Part shown: one piece after another, positions 55,843-63,541 of the stretch | Layout of the letters: each line of letters begins with the position of its first letter | Position numbering within the stretch: position 1 is the stretch's first letter | Assembly (NCBI RefSeq): GCF_001423105.1 | Contig: NZ_LMNV01000005.1 | Coordinates: 259,019-323,018, forward strand | DNA length: 64,000 bases | Reading direction: 5' to 3' | DNA from: Frondihabitans sp. Leaf304 | Lineage (GTDB): Bacteria; Actinomycetota; Actinomycetes; Actinomycetales; Microbacteriaceae | The notes under the pieces: generated by a model | The model's input: only the letters and a program-made list of their open reading frames with translations | The model's database searches: none | What the model was told of the DNA's origin: nothing | Program-made: the position numbers and the translations under genes

Positions 55843-56289
55843 ATGGCACTCGAAGGCATCACCGGCACGGTTACGACAAGCGTGCCCGCCTCCACCACCG
55901 CGACGTCCCGTGCGCCCAAGCAGTCGATGGACAGCGAGATGTTCCTGCAGCTGCTGGTCTCGCAGCTGAAGAACCAGGATCCCTCCAGCCCGATGGACAC
56001 CAATGCCATGATCAGCCAGACCACTCAGCTGGCGATGATGGAGCAGGTCACCAACAACACGACCACCGGCAACGAGAACTTCTCGCTGCAGATGCGCATC
56101 TCGGCAGCGAACCTCGTCGGCAAGCAGGTCACCTACGACGACGGGACCGGCACGCAGGTGTCGGGCACGGCCTCGTCGGTCTCGTTCACGGGCACGGTTC
56201 CGACCGTCAGCGTCGGCGGCAAAGACATCCCGCTCGACTCGATCTCGGGCATCGTCGACAAGACCTCCGCGGCGGCCACCACGCCGTAG
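55843..56289 (+). CDS. flgD: Flagellar hook assembly (capping) protein FlgD
   Basis: A 148-residue, short FlgD. SMDSEMFLQLLVSQLKNQDP then SSPMDTNAMISQTTQLAMME is the conserved N-terminal region. MRISAANLVGKQVTYDDGTG begins the second region. The C-terminal FnIII/Tudor domains of longer FlgD proteins are mostly absent, as in Gram-positive relatives. RBS AAAGGA upstream. Followed by a 182-base gap to flgE without a recognised feature. Confidence 0.93.
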   Translation: MALEGITGTVTTSVPASTTATSRAPKQSMDSEMFLQLLVSQLKNQDPSSPMDTNAMISQTTQLAMMEQVTNNTTTGNENFSLQMRISAANLVGKQVTYDDGTGTQVSGTASSVSFTGTVPTVSVGGKDIPLDSISGIVDKTSAAATTP

Positions 56290-56471
56290 ACCCTCTTCTC
56301 AGTCGCGAACGACGACCTCGACCAGCGACGCGCGACCGGCGGCCTCAGGGCCCCGGCGCCATAGACACCGAACACGACGGCTGCCACGGATGGCGACCGG
56401 CTTCACGGCCACGGAAGGCCGCACCACTTCACACTTCCTTCCTCCCTCTTTCTTCTCGAAAGGCATCCGCC

Positions 56472-57644
56472 ATGCTCCGCTCGCTCTACTCCGGCATCGC
56501 CGGCCTCCGCGCACACCAGACCATGCTCGACGTCACCGGCAACAACATCGCCAACGTCAACACGGTCGGCTTCAAGGCCTCGTCGACGGTGTTCCAAGAC
56601 ACCCTGTCGCAGATCACCCACGGCGCCGGCGGCGCCCAGGAGGGCCTCGGCGGCACGAACCCGGCACAGGTCGGCCTCGGCGTGCAGGTCGCGGGCATCA
56701 CCACCAACTTCTCGCAGGGTTCTGCTCAGGCCACCGGCAAGGCGACCGACCTGATGATCTCGGGCGACGGATTCTTCGTCACCCGCAACGGCAACGAGAG
56801 CGTCTACACCCGCGCCGGCTCGTTCGACTTCGACAGCCAGGGCCGCCTCACCACCACCGACGGCAAGATCGTCCAGGGTTACCCGGCGACCGACGGCGTC
56901 GTCAACACCAACGGCGGTCTCGCCGACATCATGCTCCCGGTCGGCGCGACGTCGGCCGCGCAGGAGACGACCACCGCGAAGGTCGCCGGCAACCTCCCGG
57001 GCGACGCGGCCAACGGCACCGTCATCACCCGCGACGTCGACATCTACGACAAGAAGGGCACGAAGCACACGCTGACGCTCGACTACACGAAGACCACGGC
57101 CGGGTGGAGCGTCGCCGGAACCGACGGACAGGGCAACACCGGCACCACGAACCTCGCCTTCGTCAACGGCAAGCAGACCACCTCCGGCTCGCTGACCGTC
57201 GGCGACATCACCGCCGACATGTCGAGCCTCACCGGCTTCGCCACCCTCTCGACCGCCGCGATCTCCGACGTCGATGGTCGCCAGGCCGGAACGCTGAACG
57301 GTTACACCATCTCGGCCGACGGAACCCTCATCGGATCCTTCTCGAATGGCACCACCTCGAAGCTCGGCCAGCTCGCCCTCGCCACCTTCACCAACCCCGC
57401 CGGCCTCGAGAAGGTCGGCAACTCCGGCTACGTCGTGTCGTCGAACTCGGGAGCACGCACCCTCGGCGCCCCCGGGCAGCCGGGCCGCGGCGCGCTCGCC
57501 GGCGGCACCCTCGAGATGTCGAACGTCGACCTGTCGCAGGAGTTCACCAACCTGATCGTCGCCCAGCGCGGCTTCCAGGCGAACGCCCGCATCATCACCA
57601 CCTCCGACGAGGTGCTCCAGGAGCTCACGAACCTCAAGCGCTAG
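56472..57644 (+). CDS. flgE: Flagellar hook protein FlgE
   Basis: A 390-residue hook protein. LRSLYSGIAGLRAHQTMLDV, then [20 protein letters not shown] is the N-terminal rod/hook motif. The C-terminal closing motif is LSQEFTNLIVAQRGFQANAR then IITTSDEVLQELTNLKR. The middle holds the D1/D2 domains (TTTKVAGNLPGDA-like FlgE repeat). RBS GAAAGG upstream. No flgF or flgG gene accompanies it. Followed by an intrinsic terminator at 57663-57725. Confidence 0.96.
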   Translation: MLRSLYSGIAGLRAHQTMLDVTGNNIANVNTVGFKASSTVFQDTLSQITHGAGGAQEGLGGTNPAQVGLGVQVAGITTNFSQGSAQATGKATDLMISGDGFFVTRNGNESVYTRAGSFDFDSQGRLTTTDGKIVQGYPATDGVVNTNGGLADIMLPVGATSAAQETTTAKVAGNLPGDAANGTVITRDVDIYDKKGTKHTLTLDYTKTTAGWSVAGTDGQGNTGTTNLAFVNGKQTTSGSLTVGDITADMSSLTGFATLSTAAISDVDGRQAGTLNGYTISADGTLIGSFSNGTTSKLGQLALATFTNPAGLEKVGNSGYVVSSNSGARTLGAPGQPGRGALAGGTLEMSNVDLSQEFTNLIVAQRGFQANARIITTSDEVLQELTNLKR

Positions 57645-57662
57645 CCGCTTCCGCTTCGCCTG

Positions 57663-57725
57663 ACACCGGTTTCAGTCGTCGACACCGCCCTTCGGTGGTG
57701 TCTTCGCCTGAAACCGGTGTTTTTG
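57663..57725 (+). terminator. Intrinsic terminator after flgE (nested hairpins)
   Basis: Outer arms 57663-57675 and 57708-57720 are perfectly complementary over 13 bases. A second hairpin lies inside (57681-57702, GACACC with GGTGTC). The stem is followed by TTTTT (57720-57724), as in a standard rho-independent terminator. Confidence 0.88.
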
Positions 57726-57753
57726 CGTTCCGACGAATTCGGTGCACGACCAC

Positions 57754-57780
57754 CTAACGCACTCCCGCCCCCGGCCGATA
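57754..57780 (+). promoter_or_regulatory. FliA-type sigma promoter of the flbD-motA-motB operon
   Basis: CTAACG (57754-57759), 15 bases, CCGATA (57775-57780). It lies just after the flgE terminator, so the mot genes form a separate unit. Confidence 0.9.
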
Positions 57781-57856
57781 GTGGGTAGTGAGCAGCACAG
57801 GACGTGCGCTCCCCGGAGCACGGATGCGCCGGGAGACACAGACCTAGGACGGGCCG

Positions 57857-58198
57857 ATGATCGTCGTCACACGACTCAATGACAGTCAGTTCGCGATCAA
57901 TCCCGACTTGATCGAGCGAATCCACGAAACCCCCGACACCACCCTCGTGATGGTGGACGGCGCGAAGTTCATCGTGACTGAGACGATGGCCGAGGTCATC
58001 GACCTGGTCGCCCGGTACCGCTCGCGCATCGTCGCACTCGCCTACGACGACCAGCCCGTCGCGCAGCCTGTCGCCCGCCAAGCCGCGCAGCCTGTCGCCC
58101 GCCCGGTCGCACAGGCCGCAGCCGCCAGGAGCTCCGCCACCCGCCCCGCCCTCGGCCTCGTGACCGCCGGCGCGTTCGAGCAGAACGGCGGTCGCTGA
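57857..58198 (+). CDS. flbD: FlbD-type flagellar protein
   Basis: A 113-residue protein whose first 70 residues match the FlbD/swarming motility (SwrD) family: MIVVTRLNDSQFAINPDLIE, then RIHETPDTTLVMVDGAKFIV and TETMAEVIDLVARYRSRIVA. SwrD in Bacillus subtilis raises motor torque and stator expression. The C-terminus is an extra Ala/Gln/Pro-rich tail (PVAQPVARQAAQPVARPVAQ) not usual in the family. It lies 1 base before motA, consistent with a role in stator function. Confidence 0.9.
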   Translation: MIVVTRLNDSQFAINPDLIERIHETPDTTLVMVDGAKFIVTETMAEVIDLVARYRSRIVALAYDDQPVAQPVARQAAQPVARPVAQAAAARSSATRPALGLVTAGAFEQNGGR

Positions 58199-58199
58199 C

Positions 58200-59012
58200 A
58201 TGGATCCCGCACTCCTCATCGGCGCGGTTCTCGCGTTCGGCGCCCTCGTCGGCATGATGACGATCGAGCACGTCTCGATCACGTCGATCTTCTTGCCGGG
58301 GCCGCTGCTGCTGGTCTTCGGCACGACGCTCGGCGTCGGCATCGCCTCGGGCGCCCTCAAAGACGCCATCAACTCGTTCAAGATCATCCTCCCGTCGATC
58401 CTCGCCAAGAAGGCGAACCCGGCGAAGTCGATCGAGGAGCTCGTCTCCATCTCGGAGAAGGCCAGGGCCAACGGCCTCCTCGCTCTCGAGCAGGAGGCGG
58501 AGGGCGTCGACGACCCGTTCCTCAAGGGCGCGCTGCAGAGCGTGGCCGACGGCACCGACGCCGACGAGCTGCGCGAGCTGCTCGAAGACGAGATCCAGGG
58601 CCGTACGGCTCAGGCCCGTCAGGGCGCGAAGTTCTTCATGAGCATGGGCGGCTACGCCCCCACCGTCGGAATCATCGGCACAGTTGTCTCGCTCACCCAC
58701 GTACTCGAGAACCTCTCCTCGCCCGACGAACTCGGCCCGCTGATCGCCTCGGCGTTCATCGCGACCCTCTGGGGCCTCATCAGCGCCAACCTGATGTGGC
58801 TGCCTCTGGCCGGCCGCGTCAAGCGCATGATGGAGCTCGAGGTCACCCGCATGACCCTGCTCATGGAGGGCGTCCTCGCCATACAGGAGGGCACGCAGCC
58901 CCGCCTCCTCGGTGCCCGCCTCCGCGCGATGGTGCCGAAGGTCGACCTGCCCGCCGAGGGCAAGACCGTCAAGTCGACCAAGGTCGGCGACAAGGAAGAC
59001 ATCGCGGCATGA
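58200..59012 (+). CDS. motA: Flagellar stator protein MotA
   Basis: A 270-residue stator subunit with four membrane helices. The first pair is within DPALLIGAVLAFGALVGMMT and ITSIFLPGPLLLVFGTTLGV. The cytoplasmic charged loop has EELVSISEKARANGLLALEQ. The second pair is in SMGGYAPTVGIIGTVVSLTH and LGPLIASAFIATLWGLISAN. The proton-channel signature GYAPTVGIIGTV is clear. ATGA overlap with motB. Confidence 0.96.
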   Translation: MDPALLIGAVLAFGALVGMMTIEHVSITSIFLPGPLLLVFGTTLGVGIASGALKDAINSFKIILPSILAKKANPAKSIEELVSISEKARANGLLALEQEAEGVDDPFLKGALQSVADGTDADELRELLEDEIQGRTAQARQGAKFFMSMGGYAPTVGIIGTVVSLTHVLENLSSPDELGPLIASAFIATLWGLISANLMWLPLAGRVKRMMELEVTRMTLLMEGVLAIQEGTQPRLLGARLRAMVPKVDLPAEGKTVKSTKVGDKEDIAA

Positions 59013-60034
59013 GTGCCCGCCGCAAGAAGGCTCACGCCGAGGAGCACGGCGACGATCATCCCGACGAGCGCTGGATGGCCTCGTACATGGACATGATCAC
59101 CGTGCTCATGTGCCTGTTCATCGTGCTGTTCGCGATGTCGAGCGTCGATGCCAACAAGTTCGCCGCCCTCAAGGAGTCGCTCGCCACCGGCTTCGGCCAG
59201 ACCAAGTCCGAGACGGTCGATACCGCCTCCGGCACGATCGTCGAGGCCGCCGACGCCACCAAGGAGGGCGAGGGCTACTCCGCCTCCAAGACCGACGCCA
59301 AGACGGCGACGGCGGCGAGCGGCACCGACTCCACGAACAGCGATGCCGCAGGATCCGGCCAGGCCGCCGCAAAGGCCGCCGCCGCGGTCCCTCAGACCAA
59401 AGCTCAGCAGAAGGCCAACACGAAAGCCGCCACCGCCGAGGTCGACGACCTGACGGCGATCAAGAAGGCGATCGCCGCAAAGCTCGCGCAGAAGGGTCTG
59501 TCGAAAGACGTCGAGTTCGCGATCACCTCGCGTGGCCTCACCGTCCGGCTGGTCGGCTCAGAGACGTTCTTCGGCTCGAACTCGGCCGACCTCTCGGGCA
59601 CCGCCAAGCGGGTGATGGACGCGATCGCACCGGTCTTGAAGACCGCGAGCCACAGTGTCTCGGTCGAGGGTCACGCTGACTCGCGAGCGTCGACGGCGCC
59701 GTATGCCACCAACTGGGAGCTCTCGGCGTCACGGGCCACCGCGGTGCTGCGCGACCTCGTCGAGCGCGGCGGGATGCCGGGCGAAAGGATCCAGTCGGTC
59801 GGCTTCGGATCCTCGAGGCCCCTCGCGAAGGGTGACTCGGACGCCGACCTGGCGAAGAACCGGCGCGTCGACATCGTGGTCCTCTCGAACCAGAAAGACG
59901 AGGTCAACGCCCTGATCCCGAAGATCGCAGCGGCCGAGGCGGCGGCCACGGGAGCCGCGCCCACGGCGTCGAAGACGACAGAGTCGACCACCGAGGAGAA
60001 GGCGACGTCCACCGAGGCCGAGGGCGGTCATTAG
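59009..60034 (+). CDS. motB: Flagellar stator protein MotB
   Basis: A 341-residue stator subunit. The single helix near residues 22-44 contains YMDMITVLMCLFIVLFAMSS with the proton-carrying Asp28. A low-complexity Ala/Thr plug region and linker (about 85-150) follow. The OmpA-type peptidoglycan-binding domain is in the C-terminus: VEGHADSRASTAPYATNWEL, SVGFGSSRPLAKGDSDADLA and KNRRVDIVVLS. It acts as the wall anchor of the motor. The C-terminal tail is Thr/Glu-rich. Confidence 0.96.
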   Translation: MSARRKKAHAEEHGDDHPDERWMASYMDMITVLMCLFIVLFAMSSVDANKFAALKESLATGFGQTKSETVDTASGTIVEAADATKEGEGYSASKTDAKTATAASGTDSTNSDAAGSGQAAAKAAAAVPQTKAQQKANTKAATAEVDDLTAIKKAIAAKLAQKGLSKDVEFAITSRGLTVRLVGSETFFGSNSADLSGTAKRVMDAIAPVLKTASHSVSVEGHADSRASTAPYATNWELSASRATAVLRDLVERGGMPGERIQSVGFGSSRPLAKGDSDADLAKNRRVDIVVLSNQKDEVNALIPKIAAAEAAATGAAPTASKTTESTTEEKATSTEAEGGH

Positions 60035-60064
60035 CTCACTCGGCGAGATAATTCACAATCGTGG

Positions 60065-60091
60065 CTAACGCCCGGCGCGGTCCGGCCGATA
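60065..60091 (+). promoter_or_regulatory. FliA-type sigma promoter of the fliM operon
   Basis: CTAACG (60065-60070), 15 bases, CCGATA (60086-60091). The GTG of fliM is only 10 bases after the -10, so the message is leaderless or nearly so. Confidence 0.9.
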
Positions 60092-60100
60092 AGGGTTTAC

Positions 60101-61033
60101 GTGACCCTCCTCGATCAGACCGCCCCGAGCGTGCTCAAGCCTGCGCCCACGCGCACCGGCTCCGCCCGCTCGATCGAGGTGTACGACTTCCGTCGACCGA
60201 CGACGCTGGCCCGTGAGCACTCGCGCGTGCTCGAGCTCGGCTTCGAGACGTTCGCCCGCCAGTGGGGCACGCAGCTCACCGCCAAGGTGCGCGTGCTCTC
60301 GCAGGTCACCTGCGACCAGGTCGAGATGACGACCTACGACGACTTCGCCGCGTCGCTCCCGGCGACCACGGCGATGGTGCTGTGCCCCCTCGAGGGCGTC
60401 AGCGCGAAAGCCGTCATCCAGTTCTCGTCGGCGGCGGCCCTCGGCTGGGTCACCCACATGCTGGGCGGCAACACGCACGCGTCGACCGTGCTGCCCGAGC
60501 GCAAATTCACGCCCATCGAGCAGGCCCTCGTGCGCCGCCTGATGGACGACGCGCTCGAAGACCTCCGCTACTCGCTCGGATCCCTCCTGGTCACCCCGAT
60601 CTCGGTGGGCGGATTCCAGTACAACTCGCAGTTCGCCCAGGCCGCCGCGAAGAGCGACCTCATGATCGTCGCCTCGTTCGAGATCCGCGTCGGCGAGCTC
60701 GCCACCCCGGCCACCCTCGCACTGCCCGCCGAGATCCTCCTCCCGCAGCTCGGCGAGACGAACCCGACCTCCACGGCGCAGAACTCCAGCGAGCTCATCG
60801 ACGCCCAGCTGGCTTCCGTGCCGGTCGACGTCGCCCTGCAGTTCCTCCCGGCGCAGATGCGCCCGACCGCCGTCCTCGACCTCGCGGTCGGCGACCTCAT
60901 CTCCCTGCCGCACCCCGCGCACCGCCCGCTCGACATGACCGTCGGCGGCATCTCCGTCGGTCGCGCGGCCGTCGGCGCCAACGGCTCGCGCCTCGCCGGC
61001 ATCATCGTCACCACCGAAGAGAGACTCGCATGA
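60101..61033 (+). CDS. fliM: Flagellar motor switch protein FliM
   Basis: A 310-residue switch protein. The N-terminus lacks the LSQxEIDALL CheY-binding motif of FliM in E. coli and Bacillus; instead it begins TLLDQTAPSVLKPAPTRTGS, then RSIEVYDFRRPTTLAREHSR (the linker YDFRRP is conserved). The middle CheC-like domain is seen in SRVLELGFETFARQWGTQLT. The C-terminal SpoA domain is in SVPVDVALQFLPAQMRPTAV and LDLAVGDLISLPHPAHRPLD. How CheY-P would bind is not obvious. Confidence 0.93.
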   Translation: MTLLDQTAPSVLKPAPTRTGSARSIEVYDFRRPTTLAREHSRVLELGFETFARQWGTQLTAKVRVLSQVTCDQVEMTTYDDFAASLPATTAMVLCPLEGVSAKAVIQFSSAAALGWVTHMLGGNTHASTVLPERKFTPIEQALVRRLMDDALEDLRYSLGSLLVTPISVGGFQYNSQFAQAAAKSDLMIVASFEIRVGELATPATLALPAEILLPQLGETNPTSTAQNSSELIDAQLASVPVDVALQFLPAQMRPTAVLDLAVGDLISLPHPAHRPLDMTVGGISVGRAAVGANGSRLAGIIVTTEERLA

Positions 61034-61728
61034 CCCCGACCGTCACCGCCCTGCACGCCAGCGCGGCGAAGGCCCTCGCCGGCCTCCTGCCCTCGAGCGT
61101 CCCGCTCACGACGCAGATCGTCCAGTCCGCCCCCTACGGCGCCCTCGCCGAGGCCGTCACCGCGACGTTCGTCGGCGACGTGTCGGCCGACTTCGCCCTC
61201 GTCCACACCGACGCCTCGGGTATCGCCCCGGCCGGCCTGAACGCCAGCGACCTGCTCCGTCCCGCTCTCGAGGGAGCCGCGAACGCCCTCGGCGCCGGCG
61301 TGCTCGGCGACGTCCGCCAGGAAGACGCACAGGCGCTCGCCGCCGACCCGGACAGCATCCTCTTCGAGCTCACCGACGCCGGTCGCCCGGCCGGCTGGTT
61401 CGTCGTGCGCATCCGCGAGTTCGGCGCCGTCAACCCGGGGCAAGGATCCGCAGCGGTCCCGTTCCAGGGATCGGTCGCCGACAAGCTCGGCCGCATCAAC
61501 AACGTCGAGATGGCGTTGACCGTCGAGATCGGTCGCACCCGCATGTCGGTCCGCGACGTGCTCGGCCTCGAGCCCGGTGCCGTCATCGAGCTCGACCGCT
61601 CTGCGGGCGCCCCGGCCGACGTGCTCCTCAACGGCCGCCTCATCGCCCACGGCGAGGTCGTCGTCGTCGACCAGGACTACGCCGTCCGCATCACCCAGAT
61701 CCTCGACCTCGCGGACGGGCAGAACTGA
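61030..61728 (+). CDS. fliN: Flagellar motor switch protein FliN (FliY-like, long form)
   Basis: A 232-residue protein, about 100 residues longer than enteric FliN. The N-terminal part (about 20-120; GDVSADFALVHTDASGIAPA, LLRPALEGAANALGAGVLGD) resembles the CheC/FliY-type domain. The C-terminal SpoA domain is complete: GRINNVEMALTVEIGRTRMS, VRDVLGLEPGAVIELDRSAG and PADVLLNGRLIAHGEVVVVD. The CheC phosphatase motif (D/E-x3-N) is not evident. ATGA overlap with fliM. Confidence 0.93.
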   Translation: MTPTVTALHASAAKALAGLLPSSVPLTTQIVQSAPYGALAEAVTATFVGDVSADFALVHTDASGIAPAGLNASDLLRPALEGAANALGAGVLGDVRQEDAQALAADPDSILFELTDAGRPAGWFVVRIREFGAVNPGQGSAAVPFQGSVADKLGRINNVEMALTVEIGRTRMSVRDVLGLEPGAVIELDRSAGAPADVLLNGRLIAHGEVVVVDQDYAVRITQILDLADGQN

Positions 61729-61731
61729 CCC

Positions 61732-62232
61732 GTGGACACCCTCTTCCTGGCCCTTCGGGTCGTCATCTCCCTCGCCGCGGTGCTGGGCCTCCTCTGGGCT
61801 ATCCAGAAGAAGGTCGCCACCAAGACGGGTCGTGGCGCGAAGCAGGCCAAGCACGTCACCGTGGTCGCCCGCCAGGGCATCTCGGGCAAGGCGTCCGTCG
61901 CGGTCGTCGACGTCGAGGGTGTCCGCTACGTCCTGGGCGTGACCGAGCAGTCGGTCAGCGTCATCGGGTCGACCGTGGCGCCGGTCGACGCGACGGTCAC
62001 GGCGATCTCGGCGGCTCCGGCCGCGGGGAGTGCATTCGCTGCGGTGCTCGAGCAGACGCCGGCGCCGATCGCGGTGCAGCCGGATCCTGAGCCCGTCGTA
62101 TTGAGTCCGCGGCGGGCCGCCCGCGCCGCCGCCGCAACGCCGGTCGCCGCCTCGCCGATCGCCGGTTCGATTCTCTCCGCCAGCACCTGGAAGCAGGCGG
62201 CGGCAGCCATGCGAACGCAGAAGAGGGCATGA
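61732..62232 (+). CDS. fliO: Flagellar biosynthesis protein FliO
   Basis: A 166-residue single-pass protein. The N-terminal membrane helix DTLFLALRVVISLAAVLGLL (about 2-21) is followed by a basic turn and the FliO domain AKHVTVVARQGISGKASVAV then YVLGVTEQSVSVIGSTVAP. The rest is an Ala/Val-rich disordered tail. It assists assembly of the FliP gate. GTG start 3 bases after the fliN stop. ATGA overlap with fliP. Confidence 0.9.
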   Translation: MDTLFLALRVVISLAAVLGLLWAIQKKVATKTGRGAKQAKHVTVVARQGISGKASVAVVDVEGVRYVLGVTEQSVSVIGSTVAPVDATVTAISAAPAAGSAFAAVLEQTPAPIAVQPDPEPVVLSPRRAARAAAATPVAASPIAGSILSASTWKQAAAAMRTQKRA

Positions 62233-63266
62233 CGCCCCCGCCCCTCCGCCGCTCCTCGTGGGCCGCGGCTCCGTTCGGCGCGCCCGCCGTCGTCCTTTTC
62301 GGCACTCCTCGCCGCCGCCCGGCCAGCCTGGCCGAGGCCCTCCGCCTCGGCTTCGAGCACTCGCTCGCCGGCCGGCTGGTCGGAGCAGCCAAGCCCGCCG
62401 CGCTCACGAGCCGTGTCGTCACCGCCCGCGACCGCCGCGAGCGCCTCGCCCGTGTGCTGCGCGTCGTCGCCATCGTGATCGCCGTCCTCGCCCTCGTCGT
62501 CGGCATCCTGCTGATCACCGCGAACGCGGGCCATGCCGCGCCGGTCGAGCCGACCGCGCCCGTCACCCCGACCACGCCGACCGCCCCGGCGACGACCGGC
62601 ACCGGCGGCATGTCGGTCAACATCAACGGCCCCGACGGCACGCCCTCCTCCGCCGTCGTCACGCTGCTCGGCCTGACGCTGCTCAGCGTCGCCCCCGCGC
62701 TGCTGCTGATGATGACGAGCTTCACCAAGATCTTCGTCGTGCTCGCGATGACGCGGAACGCCCTCAGCCTCCAGTCGATCCCGCCGAACCAGGTCATCGC
62801 GGGCCTCGCGCTCTTTCTCAGCCTGTTCATCATGGGGCCGGTGCTGATCCACATCAACGACCTCGCGCTGCAGCCCTACCTGAGCGGCAAGATCGACTTC
62901 CAGAAGGCGATCGAGCTCGCCGAGGGGCCGCTCCGCACCTTCATGACGGCGCACACCCGTGAAGAAGACATCGCGCTGATGACCCGGGCCGCAAAGAAGG
63001 CCAACCCGGAGAACATCCAGTCGGTGCCGATGCTCACCCTCATCCCGTCGTTCATGATCTCGGAGCTCCGCGCCGCTTTCATCATCGGCTTCGTGATCTT
63101 CCTGCCGTTCCTCGTGATCGACCTCGTCGTGTCGGCCGCCCTGATGTCGATGGGCATGATGATGCTCCCGCCGGTGATGATCTCGCTGCCGTTCAAGATC
63201 CTCCTGTTCGTGCTCGTCGATGGCTGGGGCCTCATCATCAAGAGCCTGATCGAGAGCTACAACTGA
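62229..63266 (+). CDS. fliP: Flagellar export gate protein FliP with N-terminal extension
   Basis: A 345-residue export gate subunit. Residues about 130-345 are normal FliP: SVAPALLLMMTSFTKIFVVL, AMTRNALSLQSIPPNQVIAG, LALFLSLFIMGPVLIHINDL, VPMLTLIPSFMISELRAAFI and LMSMGMMMLPPVMISLPFKI. The signal-peptide helix VVAIVIAVLALVVGILLITA (about 81-100) precedes it. Uniquely, the signal helix is preceded by about 80 residues of Arg-rich cytoplasmic sequence (RRSSWAAAPFGAPAVVLFGT). The ATGA overlap with fliO supports this start. Confidence 0.93.
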   Translation: MTPPPLRRSSWAAAPFGAPAVVLFGTPRRRPASLAEALRLGFEHSLAGRLVGAAKPAALTSRVVTARDRRERLARVLRVVAIVIAVLALVVGILLITANAGHAAPVEPTAPVTPTTPTAPATTGTGGMSVNINGPDGTPSSAVVTLLGLTLLSVAPALLLMMTSFTKIFVVLAMTRNALSLQSIPPNQVIAGLALFLSLFIMGPVLIHINDLALQPYLSGKIDFQKAIELAEGPLRTFMTAHTREEDIALMTRAAKKANPENIQSVPMLTLIPSFMISELRAAFIIGFVIFLPFLVIDLVVSAALMSMGMMMLPPVMISLPFKILLFVLVDGWGLIIKSLIESYN

Positions 63267-63541
63267 TGAACACCACCGGAGTCCTCGACATCGGCGTGCA
63301 GGCCCTGCTCGTCGCCGGCAAGCTCGCCGCGCCCGTGCTCATCACGGCGCTCGTGGTCGGGTTCGCGATCTCGCTGCTGCAGTCGATCACCCAGATCCAG
63401 GAGCCGACGCTCGCGTTCGTGCCGAAGGCCATCGCCGTCGCCATCGCCCTCGTCGTCTGCGGCAACTGGATGATCTCGACCATGGTGAGCTTCACCACGG
63501 CGCTGTTCGACCGGATCCCCGGTCTGCTCGGCGGTGGCTGA
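63266..63541 (+). CDS. fliQ: Flagellar export gate protein FliQ
   Basis: A 91-residue gate subunit with two membrane helices. DIGVQALLVAGKLAAPVLIT then ALVVGFAISLLQSITQIQEP is the family pattern, with the conserved Pro/Gln and QEPTLAFVPK after the first helix. The second helix is AIAVAIALVVCGNWMISTMV. One-base overlap (TGATG) with fliP and fliR. Confidence 0.95.
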   Translation: MNTTGVLDIGVQALLVAGKLAAPVLITALVVGFAISLLQSITQIQEPTLAFVPKAIAVAIALVVCGNWMISTMVSFTTALFDRIPGLLGGG

